56,763 nt of DNA from Streptacidiphilus melanogenes (GCF_000787835.1 NZ_BBPP01000026.1:62769-119531); one strand, 5' to 3'; shown: positions 1 through 10,340, numbered from the stretch's first letter. Numbers and translations: made by a program. The notes: a model not told the origin generated them from the letters alone.

Positions 1-71
1 GCGTAGAGGGCGTCGTTGGCCTCCCGGACGGCGTCGGCCTCCGCCTTGCTGCCGCGCGGGACGCCGGTCAC
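1..71 (-). CDS. NTF2/SnoaL-like protein, N-terminal fragment
   Basis: Only the first ~24 codons are in the window; the gene runs off the left edge. The GTG start (complement of 69-71) overlaps the folP stop as GTGA, which implies translational coupling. The readable start contains E-A-D-A-V-R-E-A-N-D-A-L-Y, typical of the first helix of small NTF2/SnoaL-like proteins that follow folP in Streptomyces folate operons. No catalytic residue is visible, so function is not assigned. Confidence 0.55.
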   Translation of the reverse strand, partial: MTGVPRGSKAEADAVREANDALY

Positions 72-934
72 CGCTCCGCCCGGGCGGAGCGCAGCGCCGC
101 CTCGACGCGGACGGCGTCGGCGCTGGCGGCGACCTCGTGCACGCGCACCGCCCAGGCCCCGGCCGCGGCCGCGAGCGCGGAGACGGCGGCGGTCGCCGCG
201 TCCCGCTCCCTGGCCGGGCGGGGTTCCCCCGTGGCGGCGTCGGCCAGCAGCGTGCCGAGGAAGCGCTTGCGCGAGGCGGCGACGAGCAGCGGGTGCCCGA
301 GCCGGCTCCAGGCGTCCAGGCGGGCCAGCAGCGCCCAGTCGTCCTCGCGGGTCTTGGCGAAGCCCAGCCCCGGGTCGACGATCAGCTGCTCCGGCCGGAC
401 TCCGGCGGCCACCACGGCCTCGGTCTGCGCCTCGACCTCGGCCACGACCTCGCGGACCACGTCCTCGTAGCGGGCCAGCGCGTCCATCTCCGTCGACTGG
501 CCGCGCCAGTGCATCACCACGAAGGGGACCCCGGTCTCTGCCGCGACCTTGACCATGTTCGCGTCGGCACGCCCGCCGCTCACGTCGTTGATCACCTTCG
601 CCCCGGCGGCGACGGCCGCCTCGGCGACGGCGGCGCGCATGGTGTCCACGCTGACGGTCACCCCGGCGGCGGCGAGCCCCGTCACGACGGGGATCACCCG
701 GCGCAGCTCCTCCTCCTCGGTGACCCGCTTGGCCCCGGGCCGGGTGGACTCCCCGCCGACGTCGACCAGGTCGGCGCCATGCCGCGTCAGTTCGACGCCG
801 TGCGCGACCGCCTTGTCCGGGTCGAGCCAGAGCCCGCCGTCCGAGAAGGAGTCGGGTGTGACGTTGACGACGCCCATGACCCCGCAGCGGCCCCAATCGG
901 CCAGCCCGGGAAGGTGTCGGTGCGGAGTCTCCAT
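68..934 (-). CDS. folP: Dihydropteroate synthase
   Basis: This enzyme condenses p-aminobenzoate with 6-hydroxymethyl-7,8-dihydropterin pyrophosphate to give dihydropteroate in cytoplasmic folate synthesis. The 288-residue product is a normal family length. It shows the first signature G-V-V-N-V-T-P-D-S-F-S-D-G-G near residue 20 and the second D-V-G-G-E-S-T-R-P-G about 40 residues later. Further on are the conserved N-D-V-S-G, D-P-G-L-G-F-A-K and S-R-K segments that form the pterin and phosphate sites. It lies upstream of an NTF2-like gene with a 4-base overlap. folE lies about 4.5 kb away on the same strand, so the folate genes are loosely clustered. The ATG at 934 is the first plausible start. 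Confidence 0.95.
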   Translation of the reverse strand: METPHRHLPGLADWGRCGVMGVVNVTPDSFSDGGLWLDPDKAVAHGVELTRHGADLVDVGGESTRPGAKRVTEEEELRRVIPVVTGLAAAGVTVSVDTMRAAVAEAAVAAGAKVINDVSGGRADANMVKVAAETGVPFVVMHWRGQSTEMDALARYEDVVREVVAEVEAQTEAVVAAGVRPEQLIVDPGLGFAKTREDDWALLARLDAWSRLGHPLLVAASRKRFLGTLLADAATGEPRPARERDAATAAVSALAAAAGAWAVRVHEVAASADAVRVEAALRSARAER

Positions 935-992
935 GGCTTGATTATCCCGCCCGACCGCGCCCGGCCCGCGCCCCTCCCGGCGGAGGCGGGTG

Positions 993-2801
993 TCAGCGGG
1001 GCGCGGGGACCGTGATGGCGGCGTTCGGCTCCCGGCGCTCCTTCTGGAAACGGCGAAGCGACTTCGGCAGCTCCATCACGAGGAACGCCTCCGCCTGGAG
1101 CGAGGCGAGGCCGATGCGCGGCAGGTCGCCGGGGCCCGGGTAGACCAGGAAGCGCGGCTCCCAGATCGGGCGGAACTTCGCGTTGAACTTGTACAGCGAC
1201 TCGATCTGGAACCACCGCGAGAGGAAGACCAGCAGCCCGCGCCAGGCACGCAGCACCGGGCCCGCACCGATGCGCTCGCCGCGCGCCAGCGCGCTGCGGA
1301 ACATCGCGAAGTTCAGCGAGACGCGCGTGACGCCCAGTTCGGGGCAGGCCTGCAGCGCCTTGACGATCAGCAGCTCGTTGAGGCCGGGGTCGGCGTCGCG
1401 GTCGCGGCGCATCAGGTCGAGCGAGATGCCGTCCTTGCCCCACGGCACGAAGTGCAGCACCGCCCGGATGTCCGAACTCCCCTCGGGCGCACCCTCGATG
1501 GCCTTGTGCGCGGTGACCACGACGCAGCCCTCGTCGCGGATGTCGCCGAAGCGGCCGAGCGCCATGGAGAAGCCGCGCTCGGTCTCGGTGCCGCGCCAGG
1601 CGTCCGCGGCGTGGCGGATCGCGTCGCGCTCCTGCGCGTCCAGGGCCTCGACCCGGCGGACCCGGCACTCGTAGCCGGCGCGCTCGATGCGCTTGACCAT
1701 CTGGCGGACGTTGCGCATCGCGCGGCCCTCCAGGGTGAACTCCTCGACCTCGACGATCGCCTCGTCGCCGATCTCCAGCGCGTCCAGGCCCGCCTCGCGG
1801 GTCCAGACCTCACCGCCCTGCTCGCTGCAGCCCATGACCGCGGGAACCCAGGCGTGCTTGTGGGCCTCCTCCATGAAGACCTTGATCGCGCCGGGCCAGG
1901 CCTCGACGTCGCCGATCGGGTCGCCGGAGGCGAGCATGACACCGGAGACGACGCGGTAGGCGATGGCCGCCTTGCCGGTCGGCGAGAAGAGCACGCTCTT
2001 GTCGCGGCGCAGCGCGAAGTAGCCCAGCGAGTCGCGGGCGCCGTGCTTGCCCAGCAGCTCGCGGACGTGCTGCTCCTCGGAGGCGTCCAGCTCGGCGAAG
2101 GGCTTGGACGGGCGCAGCGCCAGCCAGATGGTGCTGACGGCGGTGAAGAAACCGAGGCCGGCGAGCGAGTAGTAGACCAGGTCGCCGGTGCGGCTGCCGG
2201 TGTAGTGGATCGGGCCGCCGACGCCGACCAGGCCCCAGAAGACCTCCCAGAACCGCTCGCGCAGCGAGGGGTCGCCGACGGTGGTCCTGGCGTGGGCACT
2301 CACGATGATCATGCCGAGGCCGAAGCTCAGCACCAGCATCACCACGAAGTTGACCGCCGCGCGCCAGCGCGTGCGCGGGTCCGAAAGCGCGTAGAACTCA
2401 CGGTGGTTGAGCAGCAGGACAACCCAGACCACGAGCGTGATCACCGCGGTGCCGGTGTGGTGCCAGCGCAGCAGCTCCATCACGAAACCGACCGGCAGCA
2501 GCACCGCGACGGCCCGGAAGGCGCGCAGCTTACGGCGACGCAGCGCGTGCGCCAGCATGATCAGCACGATGCCGATGACGAGCGAGAGCGCGGTCGCGAC
2601 CGTGGTCACCGTGCCCGGCAGCAGCGTCGCCAGCTTGTGCATCCGGCTCTCGCGGATGTGCGGGGCGACGCCGGCCACGATGTCGAAGAGACCGATCAGG
2701 GCTGTGGCGTAGCCCACAGCCCTGGGCACCCATGGGCGGGAGACCTTGGGGATCGGCAGGCCCTTGCGGGTCGGTCGCTCGGTGGCCACGGGTTCACTCA
2801 T
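993..2801 (-). CDS. Phosphatidylglycerol lysyltransferase-like membrane protein (DUF2156)
   Basis: A 602-residue two-part protein. The N-terminal ~250 residues contain several hydrophobic helices, and the C-terminal ~330 residues are a soluble DUF2156/MprF-type aminoacyltransferase domain with the segments W-R-G-T-E-T-E-R-G-F and P-W-G-K-D-G-I-S-L-D-L-M-R-R. MprF-family enzymes transfer an aminoacyl group, typically Lys or Ala, from tRNA to phosphatidylglycerol, lowering surface charge and raising resistance to cationic peptides; the amino acid used here is not evident. The ATG at 2801 gives a start M-S-E-P-V-A-T. No good Shine-Dalgarno precedes it, and a TACGCT box lies 8 bases upstream, so the transcript may be leaderless. 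An in-frame start at 2867 is possible but adds non-homologous-looking sequence. Confidence 0.8.
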   Translation of the reverse strand: MSEPVATERPTRKGLPIPKVSRPWVPRAVGYATALIGLFDIVAGVAPHIRESRMHKLATLLPGTVTTVATALSLVIGIVLIMLAHALRRRKLRAFRAVAVLLPVGFVMELLRWHHTGTAVITLVVWVVLLLNHREFYALSDPRTRWRAAVNFVVMLVLSFGLGMIIVSAHARTTVGDPSLRERFWEVFWGLVGVGGPIHYTGSRTGDLVYYSLAGLGFFTAVSTIWLALRPSKPFAELDASEEQHVRELLGKHGARDSLGYFALRRDKSVLFSPTGKAAIAYRVVSGVMLASGDPIGDVEAWPGAIKVFMEEAHKHAWVPAVMGCSEQGGEVWTREAGLDALEIGDEAIVEVEEFTLEGRAMRNVRQMVKRIERAGYECRVRRVEALDAQERDAIRHAADAWRGTETERGFSMALGRFGDIRDEGCVVVTAHKAIEGAPEGSSDIRAVLHFVPWGKDGISLDLMRRDRDADPGLNELLIVKALQACPELGVTRVSLNFAMFRSALARGERIGAGPVLRAWRGLLVFLSRWFQIESLYKFNAKFRPIWEPRFLVYPGPGDLPRIGLASLQAEAFLVMELPKSLRRFQKERREPNAAITVPAPR

Positions 2802-3015
2802 GGGAGGACAGCGTAGACGCACAGGTAAGGACTTCGTCCCACGTGAGCATGTCCCAGGTGATGACATGTAATGAATGGGTCACACATACGACTTTCCATG
2901 CGGCTTCCCAGGGAACGCTCAGGCATGCTGGTACGTCGGGCCGGGCCACCACCCTCGCGCCCGTCCGCCCCGGCATCCCGGCGCGGGTCGCAGCACGAAG
3001 GCGTAGGCACGGGGA

Positions 3016-4173
3016 ATGGGACTCACCAGCAAGAAACTGGAGCTGCTCGTCGCACTGCTGGCTCTTGTCAGCTTCGTGGGAACGGTCTACCTCTGGCCCC
3101 GGCTGGGCGGCCGGAACTGGAAGGCCGTCCTGGGGCGGGTCGGCACGCTGCTGCTGAGTCAGCTGCTGAGTCTGATGGCGCTGGCCCTGGTCGCCAACAA
3201 CTGGGGCGGCTTCTACAGCTCCTTCGGCGACCTCTTCGGCACCGACCAGGGTTCCAGCCCGACCATCGTCGACCACAGCAGGCCCGCCTCCGACGGCAAG
3301 GGCCTGGGCAGCGTCTCCGTGCAGGGCAGCAAGCCGGTGGCGCTGCAGCTGGGCGGCACGGCGGCCGGCGCCAAGGGCGGCACGGTGGAGCAGGTCGTCG
3401 TCCACGGCGGCTCGACGGGCCTTTCCGAGGACGGCTACGTCTACCTCCCGGCCGCCTACAAGGACCCGGCCTACAAGAACAAGAAGTTCCCGGTCGTGGT
3501 CGTCTTCACCGGATACCCGGGCACCCCGGAGAACCTGATCTCCCGGATGAAGTACCCGACGATAGCCGCGCAGGCGATCTACCAGAAGAAGATGCCGCCC
3601 ACCGTCATGGTGCTGCTGCGCCCCTCGGTCGCGATGCCGCGCGACAACGAGTGCCAGGACATACCCGGCGGCCCGCAGGCGCAGACCTTCTTCGCCAAGG
3701 ACCTGCCGCACGCCCTCGCCACCAGCTACAACGTCTCCACCGACGGCAAGGCGTGGGGCGTGATCGGTGACTCCACCGGCGGCTACTGCGCCCTCTCGCT
3801 GGCCATGCGCGAGCCCGGCTCCTTCGCTGCGGCGGCCTCGCTCTCCGGCTACTACAAGGCCGCGGAGGACTCCACCACCGGCGACCTGTTCGGCGGCAGC
3901 CAGGCCCTGCGGAACCAGGCCGACCTGATGTGGCGGGTGCAGCACCTGCCGGCCGTGCCGGTCTCCCTGCTGGTCACCAGCAGCAAGACCGAGACCGACT
4001 ACAAGGCCACCGAGGCCTTCATCAAGGCGGTCACGGCCAAGCCGCCGTACCGGATCTCCTCGCTCTACCTCACCAGCGGCGGCCACAACTTCAACACCTG
4101 GAACCAGGAGACGCCGCTGGCGCTCCCGTGGGTGGCCAACAAGCTCGCCGTCCCCACCTCCGTAGGCGCCTGA
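3016..4173 (+). CDS. Membrane-anchored alpha/beta-hydrolase esterase (antigen-85-like fold)
   Basis: A 385-residue protein. Two hydrophobic helices (about 8-27 and 41-60) lead into a loop and an extracytoplasmic alpha/beta-hydrolase domain of the putative-esterase (D/Ag85) type. The nucleophile elbow is G-D-S-T-G with Ser253, and a C-terminal G-G-H-N-F-N-T-W supplies the probable catalytic His. It is divergent from the MprF-like gene and is followed after 70 bases by a paralogue with the same layout. Substrate is unknown; mycolyl transfer is unlikely because Streptomycetaceae lack mycolates. A GGGG tract lies 4-8 bases before the ATG. Confidence 0.75.
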   Translation: MGLTSKKLELLVALLALVSFVGTVYLWPRLGGRNWKAVLGRVGTLLLSQLLSLMALALVANNWGGFYSSFGDLFGTDQGSSPTIVDHSRPASDGKGLGSVSVQGSKPVALQLGGTAAGAKGGTVEQVVVHGGSTGLSEDGYVYLPAAYKDPAYKNKKFPVVVVFTGYPGTPENLISRMKYPTIAAQAIYQKKMPPTVMVLLRPSVAMPRDNECQDIPGGPQAQTFFAKDLPHALATSYNVSTDGKAWGVIGDSTGGYCALSLAMREPGSFAAAASLSGYYKAAEDSTTGDLFGGSQALRNQADLMWRVQHLPAVPVSLLVTSSKTETDYKATEAFIKAVTAKPPYRISSLYLTSGGHNFNTWNQETPLALPWVANKLAVPTSVGA

Positions 4174-4243
4174 CCCGATCCTCTTCGCTCCCCTTCGTCG
4201 TTGAGCACCGGGAAGGTCGACCGGCGGAACGGGGAACAGGCGG

Positions 4244-5383
4244 ATGGAGCTGACCAGTGGCGCGCTGCTCTGGACGGTTCTCGGGATCACCGTGCTGGTC
4301 ACGGTGGCAACGGTGTGGCGGTGGCCGCGTCTGGCCCGCTCCGGCCGGCTCTTCGTGCTGGCCCGGCTGGGCGCGCTGCTCACCGCGCAGCTCGGCCTCG
4401 TCCTGGTCGCGGCCCTGCTGATCAACGGCTACGGCGACTTCTACCCGACCTGGGGCGACCTGCTCGGCGTGGACCAGCAGGTCACCTTCGGGGCCTCCAC
4501 CGGGCCCGACGGCGACGCGCTGCCCACGGGCCACGGCTCCCGCCTGGTCCGCCCGGACGGCGCGGCCCCCGCGTTCCTCTCGGGACGGCCGACCGCCGTC
4601 GGCCAGGTCTCCACCGTCCGGCTGCTCGGGCCGCGCACGGGCCTGGCGCAGCAGGCGTACGTGTACCTGCCGCCGCAGTACTTCCAGCCGGCCTACGCGC
4701 ACACCCGGTTCCCTGTGGTGCTGATGATGACCGGCTTCCCCGGCACGATCCAGACCACGCTGGACCGCCTGAACCCGCCCCGGCAGGCCTCCGGCCTGAT
4801 CGCGTCCGGCCGGATGCAGCCGACGGTGCTGGTGCTGATCTCCCAGAACGTGGCGCTGCCCCGCGACACCAACTGCGTCGACTCCGTCGGCGGCCCGCGG
4901 GTGGAGACGTACTTCACCGAGGAGGTCCCGGCGGCGCTGCGCTCCGCCTACCGGCTGTTGCCCGGCCCCGACGCCTGGGCGGTGGAGGGCTACTCGGAGG
5001 GCGGCACCTGCGCGCTGGCGTTCGGCCTGCGCCACCCCTCCGTCTTCGGCGTCGTCGCGGACCTGGGCGGCGACTACGGTCTCTACGAGAACCGGCAGAC
5101 CGGCGCCCTCTTCGGCCCTCCCGGCCCGGACCGCGACCGCCTGCTCCAGGAGGCGGACTTCGGCTGGCGGCTCACCCACCTGCCGCCCCCGCCGATCCGC
5201 GTACTGCTCGGCACCTCGGTCAGGGACCGCGACTACCCGGCGACGAAGCGGTTCCTCGCACAGGTCCGCGCCCCGATGCGGGCGACGCCGATGCTGCTCG
5301 CCTCGGGCGGCCACAACTTCGGCACCTGGGCGGTGGAGCAGGGGCCGATGCTGGAGTGGGTCAGCGAGCAGCTGGCGCACTGA
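4244..5383 (+). CDS. Membrane-anchored alpha/beta-hydrolase esterase, tandem paralogue
   Basis: A 379-residue paralogue of the preceding gene with the same plan: two N-terminal hydrophobic helices, a conserved G-D-F-Y-P-T-W-G-D-L-L-G segment after the membrane part, then an esterase domain. The nucleophile elbow is G-Y-S-E-G-G and the catalytic His lies in G-G-H-N-F-G-T-W. The pair probably arose by tandem duplication and may be co-transcribed. The gene converges on folE, with a short hairpin between them. Substrate is not evident. Confidence 0.75.
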   Translation: MELTSGALLWTVLGITVLVTVATVWRWPRLARSGRLFVLARLGALLTAQLGLVLVAALLINGYGDFYPTWGDLLGVDQQVTFGASTGPDGDALPTGHGSRLVRPDGAAPAFLSGRPTAVGQVSTVRLLGPRTGLAQQAYVYLPPQYFQPAYAHTRFPVVLMMTGFPGTIQTTLDRLNPPRQASGLIASGRMQPTVLVLISQNVALPRDTNCVDSVGGPRVETYFTEEVPAALRSAYRLLPGPDAWAVEGYSEGGTCALAFGLRHPSVFGVVADLGGDYGLYENRQTGALFGPPGPDRDRLLQEADFGWRLTHLPPPPIRVLLGTSVRDRDYPATKRFLAQVRAPMRATPMLLASGGHNFGTWAVEQGPMLEWVSEQLAH

Positions 5384-5394
5384 CCGGCCGGGGC

Positions 5395-5408
5395 GACCGC
5401 CCGCGGTC
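5395..5408. terminator. Short hairpin between convergent esterase and folE
   Basis: GACCGC-CC-GCGGTC, a 6-bp stem with a 2-base spacer, lies between the convergent stops at 5383 and 5415. There is no T tract, so it is at best a weak bidirectional terminator. Confidence 0.35.
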
Positions 5409-5414
5409 AGCAGA

Positions 5415-6023
5415 TCAGCGCCCGATGATGAGGCTCATCGCCTCGGCGCGGGTCTTGCCGTCGCGGAGCTGGCCGCGGACGGCGGAGGTCATGGTCTTGG
5501 CCCCGGGCTTGCGGATGCCGCGGACGCTCATGCACATGTGCTCGGCCTCGACGACCACGATCACGCCGCGCGCCTCGAGGATCCGCATCAGCGAGTCCGC
5601 GATCTGCGTCGTCAGGCGCTCCTGCACCTGCGGGCGGCGGGCGTAGACGTCGACCAGGCGGGCCAGCTTGGACAGGCCGGTGATCTTGCCGTTTTCGGCG
5701 GGGATGTACCCGACGTGCGCGACGCCGTGGAACGGCAGCAGGTGGTGCTCGCAGCAGGAGACCAGCTCGATGTCCTTCACCAGGACCAACTCGTCGTGGC
5801 CCAGGTCGAAGACGGTCGTCAGCACGTCCTCGGGCTTCTGGAAGAGCCCGGCGAATATCTCCTTGTAGGCGCGCGCCACCCGGGCCGGCGTCTCCTGCAG
5901 GCCCTCGCGCTCCGGGTCCTCCCCCACGGCGATGAGCAGCTCGCGGATCGCGTCCTCGGCCCGCTTCTGGTCGAACTCCCGGACGGCTCCGGTCGAACCC
6001 TCGATGGTCACCGGATCGATCAT
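5415..6023 (-). CDS. folE: GTP cyclohydrolase I
   Basis: This enzyme converts GTP to 7,8-dihydroneopterin triphosphate, the first step of folate synthesis. The 202-residue product has the zinc-site segment C-E-H-H-L-L-P (Cys91, His93/94) and the downstream H-M-C-M-S-V-R-G with Cys164, plus the expected G-L-S-K-L-A-R motif. I choose the ATG at 6023 because GAGGAGC lies 8-10 bases upstream and the protein then starts M-I-D-P-V-T. An upstream in-frame ATG at 6056 lies next to the ftsH terminator hairpin and lacks support. It follows ftsH on the same strand, but the terminator between them implies its own promoter or read-through. Confidence 0.95.
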   Translation of the reverse strand: MIDPVTIEGSTGAVREFDQKRAEDAIRELLIAVGEDPEREGLQETPARVARAYKEIFAGLFQKPEDVLTTVFDLGHDELVLVKDIELVSCCEHHLLPFHGVAHVGYIPAENGKITGLSKLARLVDVYARRPQVQERLTTQIADSLMRILEARGVIVVVEAEHMCMSVRGIRKPGAKTMTSAVRGQLRDGKTRAEAMSLIIGR

Positions 6024-6049
6024 GAGTAGTGCTCCTCGGCTGGAAGTTC

Positions 6050-6094
6050 GAAACAAAAGAACGCTGCCCCAAGGCTAAAGCCTCGGGGCAGCGT
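6050..6094 (-). terminator. Rho-independent terminator of ftsH
   Basis: A compact hairpin at 6061-6094 has outer arms ACGCTGCCCC/GGGGCAGCGT (10 bp, perfect) and inner arms AGGCT/AGCCT around AA. Read on the minus strand it is followed by the T-rich run TTCTTTTGTTTC, as expected of an intrinsic terminator. It sits 29 bases past the ftsH stop and before folE. Confidence 0.85.
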
Positions 6095-6122
6095 GAACAT
6101 TTCCGGTCTCAGACCACGACCG

Positions 6123-8123
6123 TCACAGCTCCGGCTGCTCCAGGTTGGTGGTCGTGTCCAGCGGACCGACGGTGTCGGAGACGCCGTTGGTCAGCGCCAG
6201 CTCGCGCGGCGACTGCACCGGCGGGCGGGTGGACGGAGCCCGACGCGGCGAGCCGGTCCAGGCCGGACGCGGCGGCCGCTTCACGATCGGGGCGAAGATC
6301 TCGGCGAGCTGCTCCTTGTTCAGGGTCTCCTTGTCCAGGAGCTCCAGCACCAGGTTGTCCAGCACGTCGCGGTTCTCGACCAGGATCTCCCACGCCTCGT
6401 TGTGGGCGTTCTCGATCAGCTTCTTGACCTCCTCGTCCACCAGCGCGGCGACCTCTTCCGAGTAGTCACGCTGGTGGCCCATCTCACGGCCCAGGAAGGG
6501 CTCGGAGGAGTCGGTCCCGAACTTGATCGCGCCCAGGCGCTCGGTCATGCCGTACTGCGTGACCATGGCCCGCGCGGTGCCGGTCGCCTTCTCGATGTCG
6601 TTGGACGCGCCGGTGGTCGGGTCGTGGAAGACCAGCTCCTCCGCCGCGCGACCGCCCATCATGTAGGCGAGCTGGTCGAGCATCTCGTTGCGCGTGGTCG
6701 AGTACTTGTCCTCGTCGGGCAGCACCATCGTGTAGCCGAGGGCGCGGCCGCGGGAGAGGATCGTGACCTTGTGCACCGGGTCGCTGTTCGGCGAGGCCGC
6801 CGCGACCAGGGCGTGACCGCCCTCGTGGTACGCGGTGATCTTCTTCTCCTTGTCGGACATGATCCGCGTGCGCTTCTGCGGACCCGCCACGACGCGGTCG
6901 ATCGCCTCGTCCAGGACGGTGTTGTCGATCAGCTTCTTGTCGCTGCGCGCGGTGAGCAGCGCGGCCTCGTTGAGGACGTTGCTCAGGTCGGCGCCGGTGA
7001 AGCCGGGGGTGCGGCGGGCGACGGCCGTCAGGTCGACGTCCGGGGCGACCGGCTTGCCCTTCTGGTGGACCTTGAGGATCTCCAGACGGCCGGTGAGGTC
7101 CGGGCGGTCGACCGCGATCTGGCGGTCGAAGCGGCCCGGGCGCAGCAGCGCCGGGTCGAGGATGTCGGGACGGTTGGTCGCCGCGATCAGGATCACGCCG
7201 CCCTTGACGTCGAAGCCGTCCATCTCGACCAGCAGCTGGTTGAGGGTCTGCTCGCGCTCGTCGTGACCGCCGCCGAGGCCGGCGCCGCGGTGGCGGCCGA
7301 CCGCGTCGATCTCGTCGACGAAGACGATCGCCGGGGCGTTCGCCTTGGCCTGCTCGAACAGGTCGCGGACACGGCTGGCGCCGACACCCACGAACATCTC
7401 GACGAAGTCGGAGCCGGAGATCGAGTAGAACGGCACACCCGCCTCGCCGGCCACGGCACGGGCGAGCAGGGTCTTACCGGTTCCGGGCGGGCCGTAGAGC
7501 AGCACACCCTTCGGGATCTTGGCGCCCACGGCCTGGAACTTGGCCGGCTCCTGCAGGAACTCCTTGATCTCCTGGAGCTCCTCGACGGCCTCGTCGGCGC
7601 CCGCGACGTCCGCGAAGGTCGTCTTCGGGGTGTCCTTGGTGATGAGCTTCGCCTTGGACTTGCCGAACTGCATGACGCGCGAGCCGCCGCCCTGCATCTG
7701 GTTCATCAGCAGCAGGAACACGCCGACGATCAGCACGAACGGCAGCAGCGAGATCAGAATGCCGAGGAAGGCGTTCTGCTTGTCCACCTTGACGGTGTAG
7801 CTCGGCAGCTTGCCGCTGCTCACGTCCTGCTGCAGTTCGGTCTGCAGCGTCGCCGCGAACTGGTCGGAGGCGTAGGGGGCCTGGATCATGTTCGTGCCGT
7901 CGACGGACTGGCCGTCCTTCAGCTGAACCTTGATCATCTGGCTGTCACCGGTCGTGACCTGGACCGACTGGGCCTGACCCGCGTTGATCGCGCTGATGAC
8001 CTTGCTGGTGTCCTCGGTCTTGTAGCCCTGGGCCGAAGACACCACCTGCATCAGCACGACGATGGCGAGGACAGCCAGCACGATCCACATCACCGGCGCA
8101 CGGAAGTATCGCTTCACGTCCAT
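6123..8123 (-). CDS. ftsH: ATP-dependent zinc metalloprotease FtsH
   Basis: Membrane-bound AAA+ protease of 666 residues that degrades misfolded and regulatory membrane and cytosolic proteins. Two helices (about 11-30 and 119-141) flank a ~90-residue extracytoplasmic domain. Walker A is G-P-P-G-T-G-K-T (211-218), Walker B V-F-V-D-E-I-D (267-273), and a second-region-of-homology A-T-N-R-P-D follows. The zinc site H-E-G-G-H is at 433-437. The C-terminal ~50 residues are Pro/Arg-rich, as in actinobacterial FtsH. A 251-base gap separates it from hpt; it contains TTGACA on the minus strand near 8300 as a weak -35 candidate, but no convincing -10. Confidence 0.97.
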   Translation of the reverse strand: MDVKRYFRAPVMWIVLAVLAIVVLMQVVSSAQGYKTEDTSKVISAINAGQAQSVQVTTGDSQMIKVQLKDGQSVDGTNMIQAPYASDQFAATLQTELQQDVSSGKLPSYTVKVDKQNAFLGILISLLPFVLIVGVFLLLMNQMQGGGSRVMQFGKSKAKLITKDTPKTTFADVAGADEAVEELQEIKEFLQEPAKFQAVGAKIPKGVLLYGPPGTGKTLLARAVAGEAGVPFYSISGSDFVEMFVGVGASRVRDLFEQAKANAPAIVFVDEIDAVGRHRGAGLGGGHDEREQTLNQLLVEMDGFDVKGGVILIAATNRPDILDPALLRPGRFDRQIAVDRPDLTGRLEILKVHQKGKPVAPDVDLTAVARRTPGFTGADLSNVLNEAALLTARSDKKLIDNTVLDEAIDRVVAGPQKRTRIMSDKEKKITAYHEGGHALVAAASPNSDPVHKVTILSRGRALGYTMVLPDEDKYSTTRNEMLDQLAYMMGGRAAEELVFHDPTTGASNDIEKATGTARAMVTQYGMTERLGAIKFGTDSSEPFLGREMGHQRDYSEEVAALVDEEVKKLIENAHNEAWEILVENRDVLDNLVLELLDKETLNKEQLAEIFAPIVKRPPRPAWTGSPRRAPSTRPPVQSPRELALTNGVSDTVGPLDTTTNLEQPEL

Positions 8124-8374
8124 CCATGCGGGGCGACCCTGGCCGCCCCGTCCCTCCTGCCACTAAGTGCGGCACCTTCGGCCCTGCGGCCGGCGGTGCG
8201 TCCTATGTCTGTGTTTGTCCTCGACCGTCCCCGATAGGAACAGCGAATTATTGGACGGTACCGCAGCCATTCTCCATGTGAACGGTTGCGTTCCCGTGTC
8301 AAACGGCTCTTCCCAGGGTCCAACGGAGGGAAACCGGGCACTGTTCCCACCGCCCCGGAGCAATCCGCCCGGGC

Positions 8375-8929
8375 TCAGCCGCCGTAGACGTGCGGGGCGA
8401 GCGTGCCGACGAAGGGCAGGTTGCGGAACTTCTCCGCGTAGTCCAGCCCGTAGCCGACGACGAACTCGTTCGGGATGTCGAAGCCGACGTACCTGACGTC
8501 GATCGACACCTTGGCCGCGTCCGGCTTGCGCAGCAGCGTGCAAACCTCCAGCGACGCGGGGTTGCGCGACTGCAGGTTGCTGAGCAGCCAGGACAGCGTC
8601 AGACCGGAGTCGATGATGTCCTCGACGATCAGCACGTCGCGGCCGGAGATGTCGGTGTCCAGGTCCTTGAGGATGCGGACCACGCCGGAGGACTTGGTGC
8701 CCATCCCGTAGGAGGAGACCGCCATCCAGTCCATGGTGACATCGGAGTGCAGCGTCCGGGCCAGGTCGGCCATCACCATGACCGCGCCCTTGAGCACGCC
8801 CACGATGAGCAGATCCTTGCCCGCGTAGTCACGGTCGATCTGCGCGCCGAGCTCGAGCAGCTTGGCGTCGATCTCGTCCTTGCTGATGAGCACCTTGGCA
8901 AGGTCGGTGCCCATGTCCTTCTCGTCCAC
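8375..8929 (-). CDS. hpt: Hypoxanthine phosphoribosyltransferase
   Basis: Purine salvage enzyme transferring phosphoribosyl from PRPP to hypoxanthine or guanine. It has 184 residues, normal for the family. The PRPP loop is [18 protein letters not shown] lies in the pyrophosphate-binding loop, and the C-terminal [15 protein letters not shown] is typical. A start five codons downstream (M-G-T-D-L) is also possible. The tilS-hpt-ftsH-folE order is conserved across Streptomyces and other actinobacteria. Confidence 0.95.
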   Translation of the reverse strand: MDEKDMGTDLAKVLISKDEIDAKLLELGAQIDRDYAGKDLLIVGVLKGAVMVMADLARTLHSDVTMDWMAVSSYGMGTKSSGVVRILKDLDTDISGRDVLIVEDIIDSGLTLSWLLSNLQSRNPASLEVCTLLRKPDAAKVSIDVRYVGFDIPNEFVVGYGLDYAEKFRNLPFVGTLAPHVYGG

Positions 8930-9010
8930 CCGCGCTACTTCCTCGAAGCTGGATTCCGCAGAGTCGTCCCTGCGCCTGCGTTCCTCAACCTTACGGGAGC
9001 GCCGGAAGTC

Positions 9011-10129
9011 TCAGGCTCGCCGGAAGGCCAGCAGCCCGGCCCGACGCCCCATCCGGACGTTGCCGGGCAGATGCACGGGCCCCTGGCCGTGCCAGGCGGT
9101 GACCAGCTGGTCCATGGCCTCGACATGGCGCGCGAACAGCTCCCCGCCCGGGGAGCCGGCGGCCAGCGCGGCCCGGCGCAGCACCCGGCGGCGGACGGCG
9201 GCGGGCAGGTCGGCCAGGCGCGCGCAGTCGAGACCGTCGGCCCGGGTGACCTCCGTCTCCACCTGGCCCGCCCACGCGTCGAGGGCGTCGGCGTCGTCGC
9301 GGAACAGCCGCGCGGTGCGGGCCAGGGCCTCGACCACGCCGCCGCCGAGGTGCTTCTCCAGCACCGGCAGCACCTCGTGGCGGACCCGGGCGCGGGTGTA
9401 GGCCGGGTCGGTGTTGTGCGGATCGTCCCAGACCGGCAGGTCGAGCACGTGGCAGGCGGCGCGGGTGGTGGCCCGGTCGAGCTCCAGGAACGGGCGGCGG
9501 TAGCGGCCGGCGACGACGGGCATGCCGCTGAGCGAGCGGGTGCCGCTGCCCCGGGCGAGGCCGAGCAGCACCGTCTCGGCCTGGTCGTCGCGGGTGTGGC
9601 CGAGGAGCACGGCGCGAGCGCCGTGGCGCTCGGCGGCGGCCTCCAGCGCGGCGTAGCGGGCGTCCCGCGCGGCCGCCTCGGGGCCGCCGTGGCCGCGGGC
9701 GGCAGGAACGTTCACGCCGAGCGCGTCGACCGGGTCGAGGCCGAGGTCGCGCAGGCGCGCGGCGACCTCCACGGCGCGGGTGGTGGAGCCGGTCTGGAGC
9801 CCGTGGTCGACGGTCACCGCGCCGGCGCGGATGCCCAGCTTGGCGGCCTCGAAGACGGTGGCGGCGGCCAGGGCCATCGAGTCGGCCCCGCCGGAGCAGG
9901 CCACCAGCACGAGCGGCGCGGAGGACGCCGGCTTCGGGCGCGGCCTGCGGTACTTCGCGTGCCGCGGGTCGACGTCGCCCACGGAGCGGATGAACTGCGG
10001 GGGTACGGCGGCTTCGTTCCCGGGGGCTCGGCTCCCGGGGGCGAAAGTGGCGGGAACCTCGTCGGAGAACTCGGCGAGTACCCGGCGCACCGCCAGGCGT
10101 ATCGCCGCTACCGCGGGATGGGGGCCCAT
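9011..10129 (-). CDS. tilS: tRNA(Ile)-lysidine synthase
   Basis: Modifies C34 of the CAU-anticodon tRNA-Ile to lysidine so that it reads AUA. The PP-loop signature S-G-G-A-D-S is at 79-84, followed by V-D-H-G-L-Q and [10 protein letters not shown]. The 372-residue protein has a ~45-residue Pro/Ala-rich insertion (about 24-70) before the PP-loop, which is variable in actinobacteria. It precedes hpt with an 81-base gap on the same strand. Confidence 0.93.
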   Translation of the reverse strand: MGPHPAVAAIRLAVRRVLAEFSDEVPATFAPGSRAPGNEAAVPPQFIRSVGDVDPRHAKYRRPRPKPASSAPLVLVACSGGADSMALAAATVFEAAKLGIRAGAVTVDHGLQTGSTTRAVEVAARLRDLGLDPVDALGVNVPAARGHGGPEAAARDARYAALEAAAERHGARAVLLGHTRDDQAETVLLGLARGSGTRSLSGMPVVAGRYRRPFLELDRATTRAACHVLDLPVWDDPHNTDPAYTRARVRHEVLPVLEKHLGGGVVEALARTARLFRDDADALDAWAGQVETEVTRADGLDCARLADLPAAVRRRVLRRAALAAGSPGGELFARHVEAMDQLVTAWHGQGPVHLPGNVRMGRRAGLLAFRRA

Positions 10130-10340
10130 GACCGATCACTCCTCAGGGCGGGTGGACTGCCGCATCGTCTCACACCCAGAGTGACGGGGATGTTGCTCAT
10201 CGTCGCAGAAGTCATCGACGACACGCGGAGGCGTCGTCGTCCCGCAGTACCGGTTCGATCGGACGAGTGAATGCCGAACCGTTTCGGCGGGACGGCGGCG
10301 TTTCGCCGGTCCGCCGCCCCGCGGGCGGGCTGACGGTGCC

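Noticed and set aside
990-2816. Long plus-strand open frame opposite the MprF-like gene
   Set aside because: The composition (Arg/Asp/Gln/Val-rich) is that of an antisense shadow in high-GC DNA; the minus frame has clear family motifs.
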